Assembly: GCA_022790685.1 (NCBI GenBank)
Contig: JAAVXQ010000120.1
Location: forward strand, 1-18,921
Length of the DNA: 18,921 nucleotides
From: Clostridia bacterium
GTDB lineage: Bacteria > Bacillota > Clostridia > TANB77 > CAG-508
Direction of reading: 5' to 3'
Both the position numbers and the translations under genes were made by a program. Shown in pieces: positions 1-9,746 of the stretch (its first letter is position 1; each line of letters opens with the position of its first letter). The notes beneath the pieces were generated by a model. The model worked only from the letters and a program-made list of their open reading frames with translations. It had not been told where the DNA came from and did no database searches.

Positions 1-440
1 TCTTCAACATTTACAAATATCTTTAAATTATCTGCATAATGTTTTGCAGCTCTATAATGTACTGCTGAATCTATTGCTGCATACTTTATTCCACCATCTT
101 GTGGTCTTATATCTTTAATTAATACAACAGTAAAAATTGCAAGAACAATAATAAAACCTGCTAGTCCTAGTTTAGATACTGTATATTTTTGAAATTTTTT
201 ATTTTTTACAGCTTTATATCCTAGTAAAATACTAAATCCTATATTAATTAATGATAATAGCCACATATGAGAAGTAATATTAAGTAACCCTAGTATCATT
301 CCAAGTGTAACATTATATCCTAATAATGATACTATAAAAATTACTATCCATTTTATAAAATCTAATTTTTCCTCTGATTTTTTAAAAATCATAAATGATA
401 TTCCAAGTAAAATTACTGTTAAAACGTATAAAATCTCCAT
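1..440 (-). CDS. Multi-spanning membrane protein, N-terminal part (runs off the left edge); possible polysaccharide polymerase
   Basis: The reading frame opens at an ATG (438-440) preceded by an AAAGGGGA ribosome binding site and stays open to the left edge, giving about 146 residues of the N-terminus. Four hydrophobic segments are visible: about residues 2-19, 28-50, 58-75 and 90-110. They are followed by a polar loop containing DSAVHYRAAKHYADNL, probably extracytoplasmic. The start codon lies 19 bases past the stop of the neighbouring glycosyltransferase, so the two are probably co-transcribed. I do not recognise the family from this fragment. A Wzy-like polymerase or another GT-C enzyme would fit, because the locus has a Wzx-type flippase and no other polymerase candidate in view. 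That assignment is inference from context; the gene itself and its membrane nature are seen directly. Confidence 0.75.
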   Translation of the reverse strand, partial: MEILYVLTVILLGISFMIFKKSEEKLDFIKWIVIFIVSLLGYNVTLGMILGLLNITSHMWLLSLINIGFSILLGYKAVKNKKFQKYTVSKLGLAGFIIVLAIFTVVLIKDIRPQDGGIKYAAIDSAVHYRAAKHYADNLKIFVNVE

Positions 441-459
441 TTCTATCCCCTTTTACATT

Positions 460-1347
460 TTATTTTTTTAAAAGTTTTCTTATAGGTATTTCAATAAGAA
501 GTTCTATTTTTCTAAATATATTTAAAAGTCCAAAAATAAATATTTGCATTTTATTTATATTATTATAATTTTTATGATAATATATTTTGGCTTTATATAA
601 TTGATTAATTTTTTTATAGTAACTAAATGTTTTACCTATGCTTTGACTTTCTAAATGAATAAATTTTTCTGTATTTAAACTATATGTTTTATAATTTAGT
701 TCTTTTAACTTTTTAGCTAACATATCTTCTTCATAAAATAAAAATGTACTTTCATCAAATTTTTGAATTTGCTTATAAGCCTCATATCTCATTATAAAAA
801 ATGCACCAGAAATAGCATCTACCTCTAAAAGTTCCTTTTTATAATCATTTTCGCTATATTCTCCATTTCTTAAAACTTTATAAAAAATAAGCTCTAATAA
901 TCTTGTACTATGAATTACATCTAGCATAAATGTTCTAATTTTCCAACTACTTCTCCTTATTGGAATATTTTTTCCATTATACATTCTAGGTGCTATTACT
1001 GCTACTTCTTTTTGCTTTTCTAAAACTTCTAAACATCTATCTATTGCTTTTTTTTCGATAATGACATCTGGATTAGATATTATTACATAATCATACTTTT
1101 CTAACTCATTTTCTAAAAATTTAATTCCAAAATTATTTCCATATGAATATCCACCATTTTTTTCAGATTCTAAAACAGATATTTTTTCATTTTCTAATTT
1201 TTTTAATTTTTCAAAACCAAAGCTAGTAGTAGATTTATTATCTACTACCACTACTCTATCTATACAAGCATATTTACTTACCTTTTCTACAAATTTTATT
1301 GTAGAAGCTTCATCATTGTAATTTACTATTATAGTAGCAATTTTCAT
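460..1347 (-). CDS. GT2 glycosyltransferase, WbbL/rhamnosyltransferase-like
   Basis: This 295-residue protein is a cytoplasmic GT-A fold glycosyltransferase of family 2, probably adding a sugar (often rhamnose in this subfamily) to a lipid-linked polysaccharide precursor. The N-terminus carries TIIVNYN (5-11). VVVDNKST (33-40) is the nucleotide-binding region, and NGGYSYGNNFG (64-74) is typical of WbbL/RfbF-like enzymes. SNPDV (91-95) holds the metal-binding acidic residue in the form this subfamily uses instead of DxD. The C-terminal part has FYEEDMLAKKL and IHLES, matching the acceptor side of related enzymes, then a hydrophobic stretch near 265-285 that may touch the membrane. An AAAGGGAT ribosome binding site precedes the ATG, 12 bases after the flippase stop. 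The frame is intact and contains no CGG codon. Sugar specificity cannot be read from the sequence. Confidence 0.85.
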   Translation of the reverse strand: MKIATIIVNYNDEASTIKFVEKVSKYACIDRVVVVDNKSTTSFGFEKLKKLENEKISVLESEKNGGYSYGNNFGIKFLENELEKYDYVIISNPDVIIEKKAIDRCLEVLEKQKEVAVIAPRMYNGKNIPIRRSSWKIRTFMLDVIHSTRLLELIFYKVLRNGEYSENDYKKELLEVDAISGAFFIMRYEAYKQIQKFDESTFLFYEEDMLAKKLKELNYKTYSLNTEKFIHLESQSIGKTFSYYKKINQLYKAKIYYHKNYNNINKMQIFIFGLLNIFRKIELLIEIPIRKLLKK

Positions 1348-1359
1348 ACTAATCCCTTT

Positions 1360-2625
1360 TTAATTCTCTACTTTTTCTTCTAATTTAAATCTTTTTTCTA
1401 TTCTATAAAATATTATTTTTGTTATTACAAAATACATTACAAATTGTGCAAATAATGTTATTGTACATGAAAGTGTTGCTCCATCTATTCCTTTTGCTTT
1501 TACTAATACATTTGAGCCTATAAAGGCAACTATCATAGTAATCACATATATTACAAATTGTACAAAAGTATTTCTTGTTGTTGTAAGTAATACTAAATTT
1601 ATATATGACATAGCATAGAATACATGTGAAGCTATAATAATACATAAATTTATTCTATAATTTAATAAATCCTTTACTCCATAAATTATTCTTAATACTT
1701 CTGGTCCTACTACATAGGCTGCTAAAACAGCAAATGCACCAAAAGCTAAAACACTTATCTTTATTTTTAAAGCTAAACCTTTAAAAGCTTTCATGTCTTT
1801 TTTCTCATATAATTCTTTTAGTTTATTTAGATAGGGCATAAAAATAAATTGTGTAAACAAACTAATTACTGTTGCTGGCATTATTATATATCCAAACATT
1901 GCTTGCATATCTTCTGTTAAATATGTATCTATTGCATATTTTGGAGCATTTAAAACATATATTCCTGCAAAAGAATTTGCAAAAACAAAAAATTCTGTTT
2001 TAAAAATATTTATTACATTTGAAAAATTAATCTTTTCTTCTTTATTTACTAATTTTTTTACTATTATAAAATCAAATATAAGCATTGTAATTATATTAAC
2101 TAATATTGCTGCTAAAATAGATATTATTAAATTTTTACAAATAATATCTATGATTAAAAATACTGTTAGCCCACCTAATGATTTTATTGTTAAGGATTGT
2201 CCACTTTTATATAAAAGCTCATTTTTTTGCATAATACCATAAAATATATCTGCAAAAGCCTCTGTTGCTTTGTATAAACAAAGTAAAATACATACTAATA
2301 ATTTATATATTGTATATCCTTTTATAAACACAAAAAATATTGCCAAAATCATCATTAAAATACAAGAAGTTATTCTATTTATAATATAATCTTTATCTTT
2401 TACTTTATTTTCAATGTCAGTAACTTGGCAAAGTCTTCCAGAATAAAGACCAACCGTATATAAAATAAGCGCTGTTGCATAACAAATCGAAAATATTCCT
2501 GCATCATTTACACCATTTATTCTTGTAACAATTATTAGAAAAAATAGTGAATTAAATGAATTTAGACCTGTTCCTAAAATATTCCATATAAAATTTTTTA
2601 AAAAAATTTTTTTCTCTTGTTCCAT
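1360..2625 (-). CDS. Wzx-type polysaccharide flippase (MOP/RfbX superfamily)
   Basis: This 421-residue, strongly hydrophobic protein has about 12 predicted membrane segments and the layout of polysaccharide-repeat flippases. The N-terminus reads KNFIWNILGTGLNSFNSLFFLIIVTRI, and an early membrane pair ends in GIFSICYA, both usual in Wzx proteins. Its expected job is to move undecaprenyl-diphosphate-linked oligosaccharide across the membrane. The length matches the family (400-480). The ATG overlaps the stop codon of the upstream GT2 by one base (TAATG), and its AGGAG ribosome binding site lies inside that gene, so the two are translationally coupled. A Wzx implies a Wzy-type polymerase, which may be the membrane protein at the left edge. 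The only CGG triplet in the gene (2454-2456) is out of frame (ACG GTT). Confidence 0.85.
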   Translation of the reverse strand: MEQEKKIFLKNFIWNILGTGLNSFNSLFFLIIVTRINGVNDAGIFSICYATALILYTVGLYSGRLCQVTDIENKVKDKDYIINRITSCILMMILAIFFVFIKGYTIYKLLVCILLCLYKATEAFADIFYGIMQKNELLYKSGQSLTIKSLGGLTVFLIIDIICKNLIISILAAILVNIITMLIFDFIIVKKLVNKEEKINFSNVINIFKTEFFVFANSFAGIYVLNAPKYAIDTYLTEDMQAMFGYIIMPATVISLFTQFIFMPYLNKLKELYEKKDMKAFKGLALKIKISVLAFGAFAVLAAYVVGPEVLRIIYGVKDLLNYRINLCIIIASHVFYAMSYINLVLLTTTRNTFVQFVIYVITMIVAFIGSNVLVKAKGIDGATLSCTITLFAQFVMYFVITKIIFYRIEKRFKLEEKVEN

Positions 2626-3533
2626 TATAAAACTCCTAATATAAATAAAATTCTAATTGCTATATCTGCTGTCATACTTCTTCTAATTTTTTTAGGATAA
2701 AAAGCCTTTTTTATAGCTTTTATGAAATTATATTTCTCTTGTACAAATACATCTACAATTTTTTTATTTTCCTCTGTTAATTTATTATAAAAATTATTTT
2801 TAAATTCTATCTGTTGCATTCTTATATCTAAAAATCCATTTTTAATAAATAAATTCTTAATTCTCCATTTTAAAATAGCAATAAAGCCTTGTCCCTCTAC
2901 TGTTTGATTTTTTTTATCTCTTCTATACTTTACTGTAACAGTGTTATCATATGCAATTTCACCTAAAGAACTACAAATCATATATGTCCACCAATCATGA
3001 AACAAACATCTTGTTGGTATATTATCTAGCACCATATCTCGTGCCTTTTGATTTATTACCATTGTCATTCCTTGTGATACACATTCATATAATGAATTAG
3101 TAAAAGAATATGTTTTATTTGCTTCTCCATGTCCCATAAAGTTCATTTCAGTATCATAATAGTCAACATTTGAAAATGCCATATTAGGTTTTCTATCATC
3201 TAATTTATTTAAAGAATTTACTGCAAGTTCTATTTTATTTGGAAGCCAAATATCATCTTGATCTGCAAAAGCATAATAGTCTGCATCTCCTAATTTTAAA
3301 AGTTCAAAAAAACTTTTGATAAATCCTAAATTTTTTCCTACAGTAAGTTTTATATTGTTATAATTATTTTGATATTCTTTTAATATTTTAACTGTACTAT
3401 CTTTTGACCCATCATCTCTTACTATTATTTCAACATTTTTATAAGTTTGGTTCAAAAAAGAGTCTATTTGCTCTTTTACATATTTTTCTCCATTATATGT
3501 AGATAATAATATTGCAACTTTTCTTTCTTCCAC
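2625..3533 (-). CDS. GT2 glycosyltransferase, rhamnosyltransferase-like (RgpB/WbbL type)
   Basis: This 302-residue GT2 enzyme carries AILLSTYNGEKYVKEQIDS (7-25), IIVRDDGSKDST (36-47) and FADQDDIWLPNKIE (89-102). The DQDD (91-94) is the metal-binding motif, and FHDWWTYM (178-185) supplies the conserved HDWW of the acceptor/catalytic region. This motif set is typical of rhamnosyl- or galactosyl-transferases that build rhamnose-rich wall polysaccharides. I start it at the GTG at 3531-3533 because a good AAGGAG lies about eight bases upstream. It is the first gene after the probable terminator and extended -10 promoter in the gap before it, so it may open a separate transcription unit with the flippase, the next GT2 and the left-edge membrane protein. 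It uses CGA for an arginine (NQKARD, near residue 165), showing that CGA is decoded normally here. Confidence 0.88.
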   Translation of the reverse strand: MEERKVAILLSTYNGEKYVKEQIDSFLNQTYKNVEIIVRDDGSKDSTVKILKEYQNNYNNIKLTVGKNLGFIKSFFELLKLGDADYYAFADQDDIWLPNKIELAVNSLNKLDDRKPNMAFSNVDYYDTEMNFMGHGEANKTYSFTNSLYECVSQGMTMVINQKARDMVLDNIPTRCLFHDWWTYMICSSLGEIAYDNTVTVKYRRDKKNQTVEGQGFIAILKWRIKNLFIKNGFLDIRMQQIEFKNNFYNKLTEENKKIVDVFVQEKYNFIKAIKKAFYPKKIRRSMTADIAIRILFILGVL

Positions 3534-3563
3534 TTTTTTCTCCTTGAATTTTACTTAAGACCT

Positions 3564-3591
3564 ATTATAACAAAAACTTAATAAATATAAA
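3564..3591 (-). promoter_or_regulatory. Predicted extended -10 sigma-A promoter
   Basis: On the minus strand TGTTATAAT gives a perfect extended -10 (TATAAT at 3564-3569, TG at 3571-3572). A weaker -35-like TTTATA (3586-3591) lies 16 bases upstream. The predicted start point is about 25 bases before the GTG of the GT2 gene at 2625-3533. The -35 area overlaps a perfect AT-rich inverted repeat, which could be an operator. AT-rich DNA yields many chance TATAATs, so the call rests on the TG extension and the position after a probable terminator. Confidence 0.5.
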
Positions 3592-3605
3592 AGTATATTT
3601 ATTAA
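3578..3605. repeat. Perfect 12-bp inverted repeat over the -35 region
   Basis: The arms TTAATAAATATA (3578-3589) and TATATTTATTAA (3594-3605) are exact reverse complements around a four-base AAAG loop. It lies between the terminator-like hairpin and the -10 box. On the minus strand the hairpin is followed by GTTTTTG, so it may be a weak terminator rather than an operator. With such AT-rich arms, function is uncertain. Confidence 0.45.
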
Positions 3606-3639
3606 ATTTATTTATTATCATATTTCTTAAAATTTAACA

Positions 3640-3684
3640 AGGGATAGATAAAGCTATTTAAAATTTATTCTTTAAACTATCCCT
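3640..3684 (-). terminator. Probable intrinsic terminator after the GT-C gene
   Basis: The stem AGGGATAG/CTATCCCT (3640-3647 with 3677-3684) is extended by inner AAAG/CTTT pairing (3650-3653 with 3670-3673). It begins seven bases past the stop of the membrane protein at 3691-5938. On the minus strand it is preceded by a seven-base A run and followed by the weak U tract TTGTTAAATTTT. Read on the plus strand the T tract is stronger, so it may act in both directions. Confidence 0.5.
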
Positions 3685-3690
3685 ATTTTT

Positions 3691-5938
3691 TTAATATATT
3701 GGTTTAAAAATATATAATCCGTCTTCTGCATAAAGTTCTTCAAATTTCATATCATATGCTTCATTTAAATCTTTTTTTGCTACAATATAATCTATTCCTA
3801 ATTTTTGTAAATCTGTATAATTAAGTTCTATAAGAACATTATCTGGTGCAACTGCTGATACAGTATTTTCCTTATATTTTCCTAAGTTTATATTTACATG
3901 GCAATATCTATTATATTGTGCTCTATATTCTTCTGCTCTATCTTCAAGAATATTTTCAAATAGTTCAAAATTCGGATAAACATTAGTTGAATTTATAACT
4001 CTTACTCCGTTTGCAACCAGATAATTGTTTAAATACCATCCAGTATCATCACCTAGCCATAAAGCATCTGGAGCTTTTTCTCTTATTTCAGCTACCTTTT
4101 TTGAAATTGGTTTTTCATATATTATATCTGTGGTTCTTGAAATAGGATTTACTAATACCCCTGAAATAAGTGCAATAAATATTATCATATAAAGTGCAAT
4201 ATTTTTTAAGAACTTTTTATTCATATTTAAAATTCCAAAAAATGCTACTCCAAATATTATTCCAGCTATTATAGACTTCACTTTTCCTAAATATCCTTCT
4301 ACAGAAGGCAGTAACATTATTAATTGTTTTTTAGCAATATATGCAATATATATGACTAAAGCCACTGTAATAACTGCTGTAAATATTAAAGATATGGTCT
4401 TAGATAATTTTGTTTTACTACTGCTATTATCTTTATTTGGTAGATTAATATCTAAAAGTTTTACATCTTCATTCATTCTTGCAAATAAATATACAAGTAT
4501 ATATATATTAATTGTTCCAAGTGCAATTGTTACTCTTTGTGAAGTAGTCATTGACATTAGTGTAAGTTTTGCTAAAGTAGCACTAAATCCATATTTACAC
4601 CAAACAAGTAAAAAGCCTGATACTAATAGAGTTGGTACTAAAAATTCCCAATCTCTTTTATTTCTAATTAAATATATTACTGCAAGAATCATAGGTATTG
4701 GATAAAAAGAAAGCATACTAGAAGTTTCACAAGGATTTGGTGTATATTTAAATGGCCAAAAAATATTATAAAAATATGAATATAATATTAAAGCTCCTCC
4801 ACCTAATTCTTGTCTATCTCCTGGATAATCTGTTGACATTATTGCTGTAATGGAATCTTTTGACATCATATACCATCTAAATAATAATGTAAGTATTACT
4901 AATATAGTAACTGTTATAACAATGACGTCATGTATTGTAAATCTATATCCATTATCTTTTATATTTACAATCATCATATAAACAAATATAGCAAATAATA
5001 CATATACAAACGATACTTGCCAAGCAGGATATAGCACAAATATATAAGCCAACATTGTAGACACAAGTCCTAAAGCACATAGATATTTCACATATTTTTT
5101 GTTTGAATTCATAAATTTATTAACAAGAACAATAATTAATTGTCCCCATATTAGCGTATCCATACAATACCACCATTGTACTGCCGCAGAAAAAGTAATA
5201 GCTAAAGCTCCCACTAAGGAAACTTTTCTATTATCTTTTGTAATTATTCTACAAATTTCATATGCTCCTAAAAGCATTAATACTAATTTGCCATACCAAT
5301 AAAGACTTAAACCTGCATTATTTCCAAAAAATATGAAACCGTAATTCTAAGGGCTTTCCAATCATTAATATATCTTTTACAGGAGCATCTACTACTGTAA
5401 ACATATCTGTTTCAGTACCTCTTAATTTGTTAGAAAAATATTCAAATTTATTCTCTCCTACACCTTGTGAGAGTTTATATAACATTGAACTTGCCCATTC
5501 ATCAGTTCTTATTAATCTTGGTACACCTAGTAATGCATGAAAATGTCTATTATCACTATCTAATTGTATTTGTTCATCAAAATTAACAATTGATGAACCA
5601 TGATATCCCATTACCATAACAAAAACTAAAAATATACCTGCTAAGTGATATCTATGTTTATGAATTAAATTATACATTTTATCTAGTTTAAATATAAAAT
5701 GTATTCCAGCAAACATAAAAAATCCTGCCATTATTATCATTCTATTTTTTGAAATATATTGAGGATCAATTTTTCTATAAATTGTATATTCAAATATTAT
5801 CCCTGCTATTATAGCTAAAATTGCTACAATAATTAATTTTATAATAGTGTAATTTTCTTTATTTATAAAGTTTGATAAAGCTTTTACAAATTTATTATTT
5901 TGTTTTATATTATCAAATTTTTCCTTTATTTTTGACAT
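3691..5938 (-). CDS. GT-C-like polytopic glycosyltransferase, one CGG +1 frameshift (748 aa)
   Basis: The gene is in two frames: residues 1-199 from the ATG at 5938, then the next frame to the stop at 3691. Skipping the C of the CGG at 5339-5341 gives a continuous 748-residue protein. Across the junction, GKPLEL-GFIFF aligns without a gap with GRPFQIGFLFL of the intact upstream paralog. Multiple membrane helices surround a first outer loop with RTDE (144-147), the likely GT-C catalytic acid, then LRGTETDMF, a QWWYCMDTLIWG segment (254-265) and TDYPG (369-373). A soluble outer domain (about 615-748) ends the protein. Such enzymes transfer a sugar from a polyprenyl-phosphate donor on the outer face of the membrane, fitting the GtrA/GtrB-type pair upstream. 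Exact GT-C subfamily and substrate are not known to me. Without the shift, translation stops seven codons on (206 aa). An AAGGA ribosome binding site precedes the ATG. Confidence 0.82.
5339..5341 (-). other. +1 frameshift site: GAA TTA C GGT
   Basis: This is codon 200 of the GT-C gene. The zero frame reads CGG and then stops after six more codons. Omitting the C gives GGT TTC (Gly-Phe), and the frame stays open to the natural end. The paralog at 5980-8682 has Ile-Gly-Phe at the same place with no extra base. It is the only site of the five with a TTA codon before the CGG and with GGT, not GGA, after the skip. Confidence 0.85.
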
Positions 5939-5979
5939 TTAAGACATCCTTCTTCCTTAATTAATAGCTTTTTAGTTCT

Positions 5980-8682
5980 TTAATCATTAATCACTTTATA
6001 AATTATATACTTATCTGATATTATTTTTTCCTCTTCTAAATTTATATAAGGACATTCAATTTTTAAATTTCTTTTAGTAATAATATAGTCTATTCCTAAA
6101 TTTTCTAGTTCCTTATAATTTACTTTTATTATTGTTATCTTTTTATTATCTTCTTCTTTTTCTTCTATTGTAGTTTTTCCATCATAAAGCATCAAAGTAA
6201 AGTTTTCTTTATATTTATCTTCTATTTTATTTATTACTGGTAAAACCTCTTCTGATACATTATCTTCATTTTCGATTTCATCTACTTGTAACATTTCTCT
6301 TGAAACTTCTTTAGACATATCTAATTCTTCTGTTACAATTGTTTTTAGATTTGCTTTTTTTGTATATTCCAAATCCTTTTCAAACATTGTATCTATAAAC
6401 CAATTAGCATTTGGAAATTCTTTTTTATACTCTTTTAAGGCTGCTACTGTATTTTTTTCTTCTTCTTGGTCTAGCACTTTATAAACAATAAAGTTATCTA
6501 CAACCTCAAGTATCTGAACATTTATATATGGTCTTTCTATTTGTAAATTTATTCTTGTTACTATAAAATTAACGCCAATTTTATTTAAGTCTTTATAATT
6601 TAATTTAAGCAAAATAGAATCTTCATGAAGTAATTCTATTTTAGTTGGACCATCATATATTGATGTTTCTAAATGATGATATCTATTCCAAACTTTTTTT
6701 ATTTCTTCCTCATATACACTATTTTCAAATAAAGATTCATACATTTCTTTATTAGGATATACATTTGTCGAACTTAAGACATTTATACCATTTGCTACCA
6801 TATAATTAGATATACCTGGAAGTTCATTTGTAAGCCATAAACTATCTGGGTAACTTTCTTGATATCTTTTTAACATATTAGAAAAGTTACCATTTTTAAT
6901 AACATCAACACCTTTTAAAATTGGGTTTACTGTTATTCCACCAATTAAAGTAATTGCTATAGATATTCCTAAAAATATATTTCTTCTTTTTTTATCTTCT
7001 ATATGCCATATTAAATAAAATAAAACAGCAAATATAGCTATTGATAATAAAAATTCCCAAATTTTTAGATAGTTGTTTCCATCTAAGAAAATACATATGA
7101 AGGTCATAACAATACTTATTATAAGTGGATATATTTTATTTTCAAAAAATTTAAATTTTTCTTGTTCTTCTATTTTTGAAATTAGATAAATAAACATAAA
7201 TATATTTAAAGTACTAAGTGGTATAGCAGCTCTATTTCCCATGGACATAGAAAGTAAAGATATTTTTGCTAATATCTCTGGTAAACCTATTATACAATAT
7301 ATTGATAAAAATCCTGATACTATTAAACTAAGTATTAAAAATATATCTTTCTTTTTGGTTTTTATTAAATATATAAGTGCCATTATCATTGGTAAAGGAT
7401 AAAAAGAAAGTAATCCAGCATTTTCACATTGATTTTCATAATTTTCTATTGTAAAGGCAGTTCTTTTTGACACCTTCACATCTTCTTCTATAGAAAATTT
7501 CTCATATGGCATATACATATTATAAAAATATCCCAGTAAAGATTTTTCTCCTCCACCAGTACTTATTCTCTCTCCTGGATAATCAGTATTTCTTGTAGCT
7601 TCTATAGCAGTGTTAGATTTTATTAACCAAAGTCCTAAAAGTACATATATAACAATTAAAGCAATACAAATAATAGATACATCTACCACATCTAACTTTA
7701 TATTATTTTCTTTTATATTTTTATAAATTATATAAATAGATAGTACAAGTAAAATATAAGCAAAAGATATTTGCCATGCAGGATATAAAATAAATATATA
7801 TGAGAGAACACTAATTATCTCTCCAATACCACATAATATTTTAGTACTTCTCTTCTTTGTAGTTAAAAATAAATTAAGTAATACAAGTATTGCTTCTCCC
7901 CATATTAAAGTATCCATACAATACCACCATTGTACTGCTGAAGAAAAACTAATAAGTATTGTTCCTACTAAGGATAATAATCTATTTTTATTACTTAGAA
8001 TCATCATTATTTCAAATGTTACAAGAAACATTAATATTATTCTTGCATACCAATACAAAGAAAATGCCATATCTACATTTAGAAATAAAAATCCTATTTG
8101 AAACGGTCTTCCTAACATTAAGGCATCTTTTACAGGCGCATTTACTAATGTAAACATATCTGTATCTGCACCTCTTAATCTTTTTGATATAAAATTATAA
8201 TCATTTGTTTCTTGTGATAATATATATGTGCTTTGAGTAGAATACTCATCTGTTCTTAAGCCTCTAGAAACACCTAATATGTTTCTTTGTTCTAAGTTTT
8301 CTTCTGGAGATATAAATATATCATATCTAGCCATAGAGCTACCATTTAGTTCTAAAAGAGTCAGCCCAATTAGTAGTACTATAGCAATTTTATATCTATT
8401 ATCACATATTTTTAAATACATTTTCTTTACATCTATTATAAAATGTAACCCTATAAATGCATATACTAAAAATAATATTAAAATTCTTGTTTTAGATATA
8501 CTCAACTCTTGATTATAAATTTTCCAATAATCATAATCTATATTACTATTCCAAATATTAATTATTTTTTCATATAAAAAACATTCAGTCACTATACCTA
8601 AAATAATTGAGCACACAAGTAATAAAAGTATTTTTATTATAATTTTTTTATGCTTTATTATGCTATCTTTTAAATTAATCAT
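5980..8682 (-). CDS. GT-C-like polytopic glycosyltransferase with duplicated C-terminal outer domain (900 aa)
   Basis: This intact paralog of the neighbouring GT-C gene shares its order of motifs: RTDE (143-146), LRGADTDMF (169-177), QWWYCMDTLIWGE (251-263), TDYPGERISTGGG (367-378) and FYPLPMI. It differs by an insert near 398-420 (IEEDVKV...ENYENQCE) and by a much longer C-terminus. The soluble domain (about 604-737) is followed by a diverged second copy (about 749-898). Both copies contain an NYK-DL/EL-G-I/V-IT/VT-R/K core and end in YKV. Probable role: sugar transfer to a wall polymer outside the cell from a polyprenyl-phosphate donor. A GGAG ribosome binding site lies inside the upstream gene's last codons, and only 21 bases separate the ATG from that stop. 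No CGG triplet occurs anywhere in this long gene. Confidence 0.82.
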   Translation of the reverse strand: MINLKDSIIKHKKIIIKILLLLVCSIILGIVTECFLYEKIINIWNSNIDYDYWKIYNQELSISKTRILILFLVYAFIGLHFIIDVKKMYLKICDNRYKIAIVLLIGLTLLELNGSSMARYDIFISPEENLEQRNILGVSRGLRTDEYSTQSTYILSQETNDYNFISKRLRGADTDMFTLVNAPVKDALMLGRPFQIGFLFLNVDMAFSLYWYARIILMFLVTFEIMMILSNKNRLLSLVGTILISFSSAVQWWYCMDTLIWGEAILVLLNLFLTTKKRSTKILCGIGEIISVLSYIFILYPAWQISFAYILLVLSIYIIYKNIKENNIKLDVVDVSIICIALIVIYVLLGLWLIKSNTAIEATRNTDYPGERISTGGGEKSLLGYFYNMYMPYEKFSIEEDVKVSKRTAFTIENYENQCENAGLLSFYPLPMIMALIYLIKTKKKDIFLILSLIVSGFLSIYCIIGLPEILAKISLLSMSMGNRAAIPLSTLNIFMFIYLISKIEEQEKFKFFENKIYPLIISIVMTFICIFLDGNNYLKIWEFLLSIAIFAVLFYLIWHIEDKKRRNIFLGISIAITLIGGITVNPILKGVDVIKNGNFSNMLKRYQESYPDSLWLTNELPGISNYMVANGINVLSSTNVYPNKEMYESLFENSVYEEEIKKVWNRYHHLETSIYDGPTKIELLHEDSILLKLNYKDLNKIGVNFIVTRINLQIERPYINVQILEVVDNFIVYKVLDQEEEKNTVAALKEYKKEFPNANWFIDTMFEKDLEYTKKANLKTIVTEELDMSKEVSREMLQVDEIENEDNVSEEVLPVINKIEDKYKENFTLMLYDGKTTIEEKEEDNKKITIIKVNYKELENLGIDYIITKRNLKIECPYINLEEEKIISDKYIIYKVIND

Positions 8683-8703
8683 CCCTTAAATTCTCCATTT
8701 TGT

Positions 8704-9745
8704 TTACCATTTTACTTCAACTTTTAAGCAGTCTACTAAAAATCTATTTGTCCATACATATATCACTGGTAATCTAAGTTTATATAATAAATGAACTCCC
8801 CAAATACCAATAAATTTAAAACCTTTTGGAAAACAATGTGATATTCTAAAAAATTTATTATTTTTCCATTCTGGAAAATTCTCATTTAAATATTTTATAA
8901 CATCTTTTATTATTTCCCCCAAATTTGTATCTTTATCATATGAAACCATATAAGTCCATGAAATCGCTAAATGAAGAAATACCATTGTCGATAAAACTTC
9001 TTTATACTCTTCATATTTTCCTATTTCTTTTGCATGCTCTTTTATTACTAAAAAGTATTTCTTTAAATTTTCAATATCTTTTTTGCCTAAATTATGAATT
9101 TGAGAACTTGATCTTAAATAATAATGATATAGGACATCCGGTATAAAAGTAAGTTTTTTTACTCCATCCATATATGCACTTATTAAAAATAAAGTATCAT
9201 TACAGCCTCTAAAGGGTAAAAATTCTAAGTGCTTTACTTTTTCTAATCTATAAATTTTATTCCAAAGAGAAGGATTAGCATATACAATAAAATCATCCTT
9301 CCAATCTACCTCTTTATTCATAGTCCCGTATTGAGTCATTTCTGTAGACACTACTTTTCCAGTATCTAAATCCACTCTATCATATCCTGAAAAAGCTATA
9401 TCTGCATCATTTTGCTTTGCCGCATTATATAATTTTTCTGCCCATGTAACTTCTGGTACATCATCACTATCAATAAATCCTACATATTCTCCGAGTAGCT
9501 TGTTTTAGCCCATATGTACGTGCAGACCATTCTCCTCCATTTTCTTTATGGAAAGTTTTAACTTTATTTGGATATCTTTTTTTATAATCTTCTATAATTT
9601 GTGGTGCAGAATCTTTTGATCCATCATTAACACAAATAATTTCAATATTTTCTAGTGTTTGATTTACTAATGCATCTAAACATCTTGGTATATATTTTTC
9701 TAGATTATATATTGGTACAACAATTGATACTTTTATATCGCTCAT
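8704..9745 (-). CDS. GT2 glycosyltransferase, capsular/exopolysaccharide type, one CGG +1 frameshift (346 aa)
   Basis: The frame opens at ATG 9745 and breaks at codon 85, where CGG (9491-9493) interrupts the otherwise standard run KQA-T-GEYVGFIDSDD. Skipping one C restores a 346-residue protein ending at 8704, a normal length for this family. Motifs: SIVVPIYN (7-14), IICVNDGSKD (36-45), NGGEWSARTYG (69-79) and the metal-binding DSDD (92-95). A C-terminal acceptor part follows, with LWNKIYR, GCNDTLFL and VLYHYYLR. The DSDD lies after the junction, so only the shifted product could be active. The unshifted product is 91 residues. It uses CGT for the arginine in WSARTYG, showing CGT is read normally. 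The start has an AAGGGAT ribosome binding site that overlaps the end of the upstream gene. It probably makes a glycan decorated or extended by the GT-C proteins downstream. Confidence 0.87.
9491..9493 (-). other. +1 frameshift site: GCT ACT C GGA
   Basis: This is codon 85 of the GT2 gene. Zero-frame reading gives Thr-Arg and a nonsense tail. Dropping the C gives Gly-Glu-Tyr-Val-Gly-Phe-Ile-Asp, the very conserved GT2 approach to the DxD motif, which fixes the shift to this exact base. Confidence 0.88.
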
Positions 9746-9746
9746 T

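Noticed and set aside
460..1347. SNPDV in place of DxD as evidence of an inactive GT2
   Set aside because: NPD-type motifs are normal in the WbbL/RfbF-like branch, and the rest of the enzyme is intact.
1403..1645. Small 80-residue minus-strand frame inside the flippase gene
   Set aside because: It is out of frame with the flippase and low in complexity, and it has no start signal.
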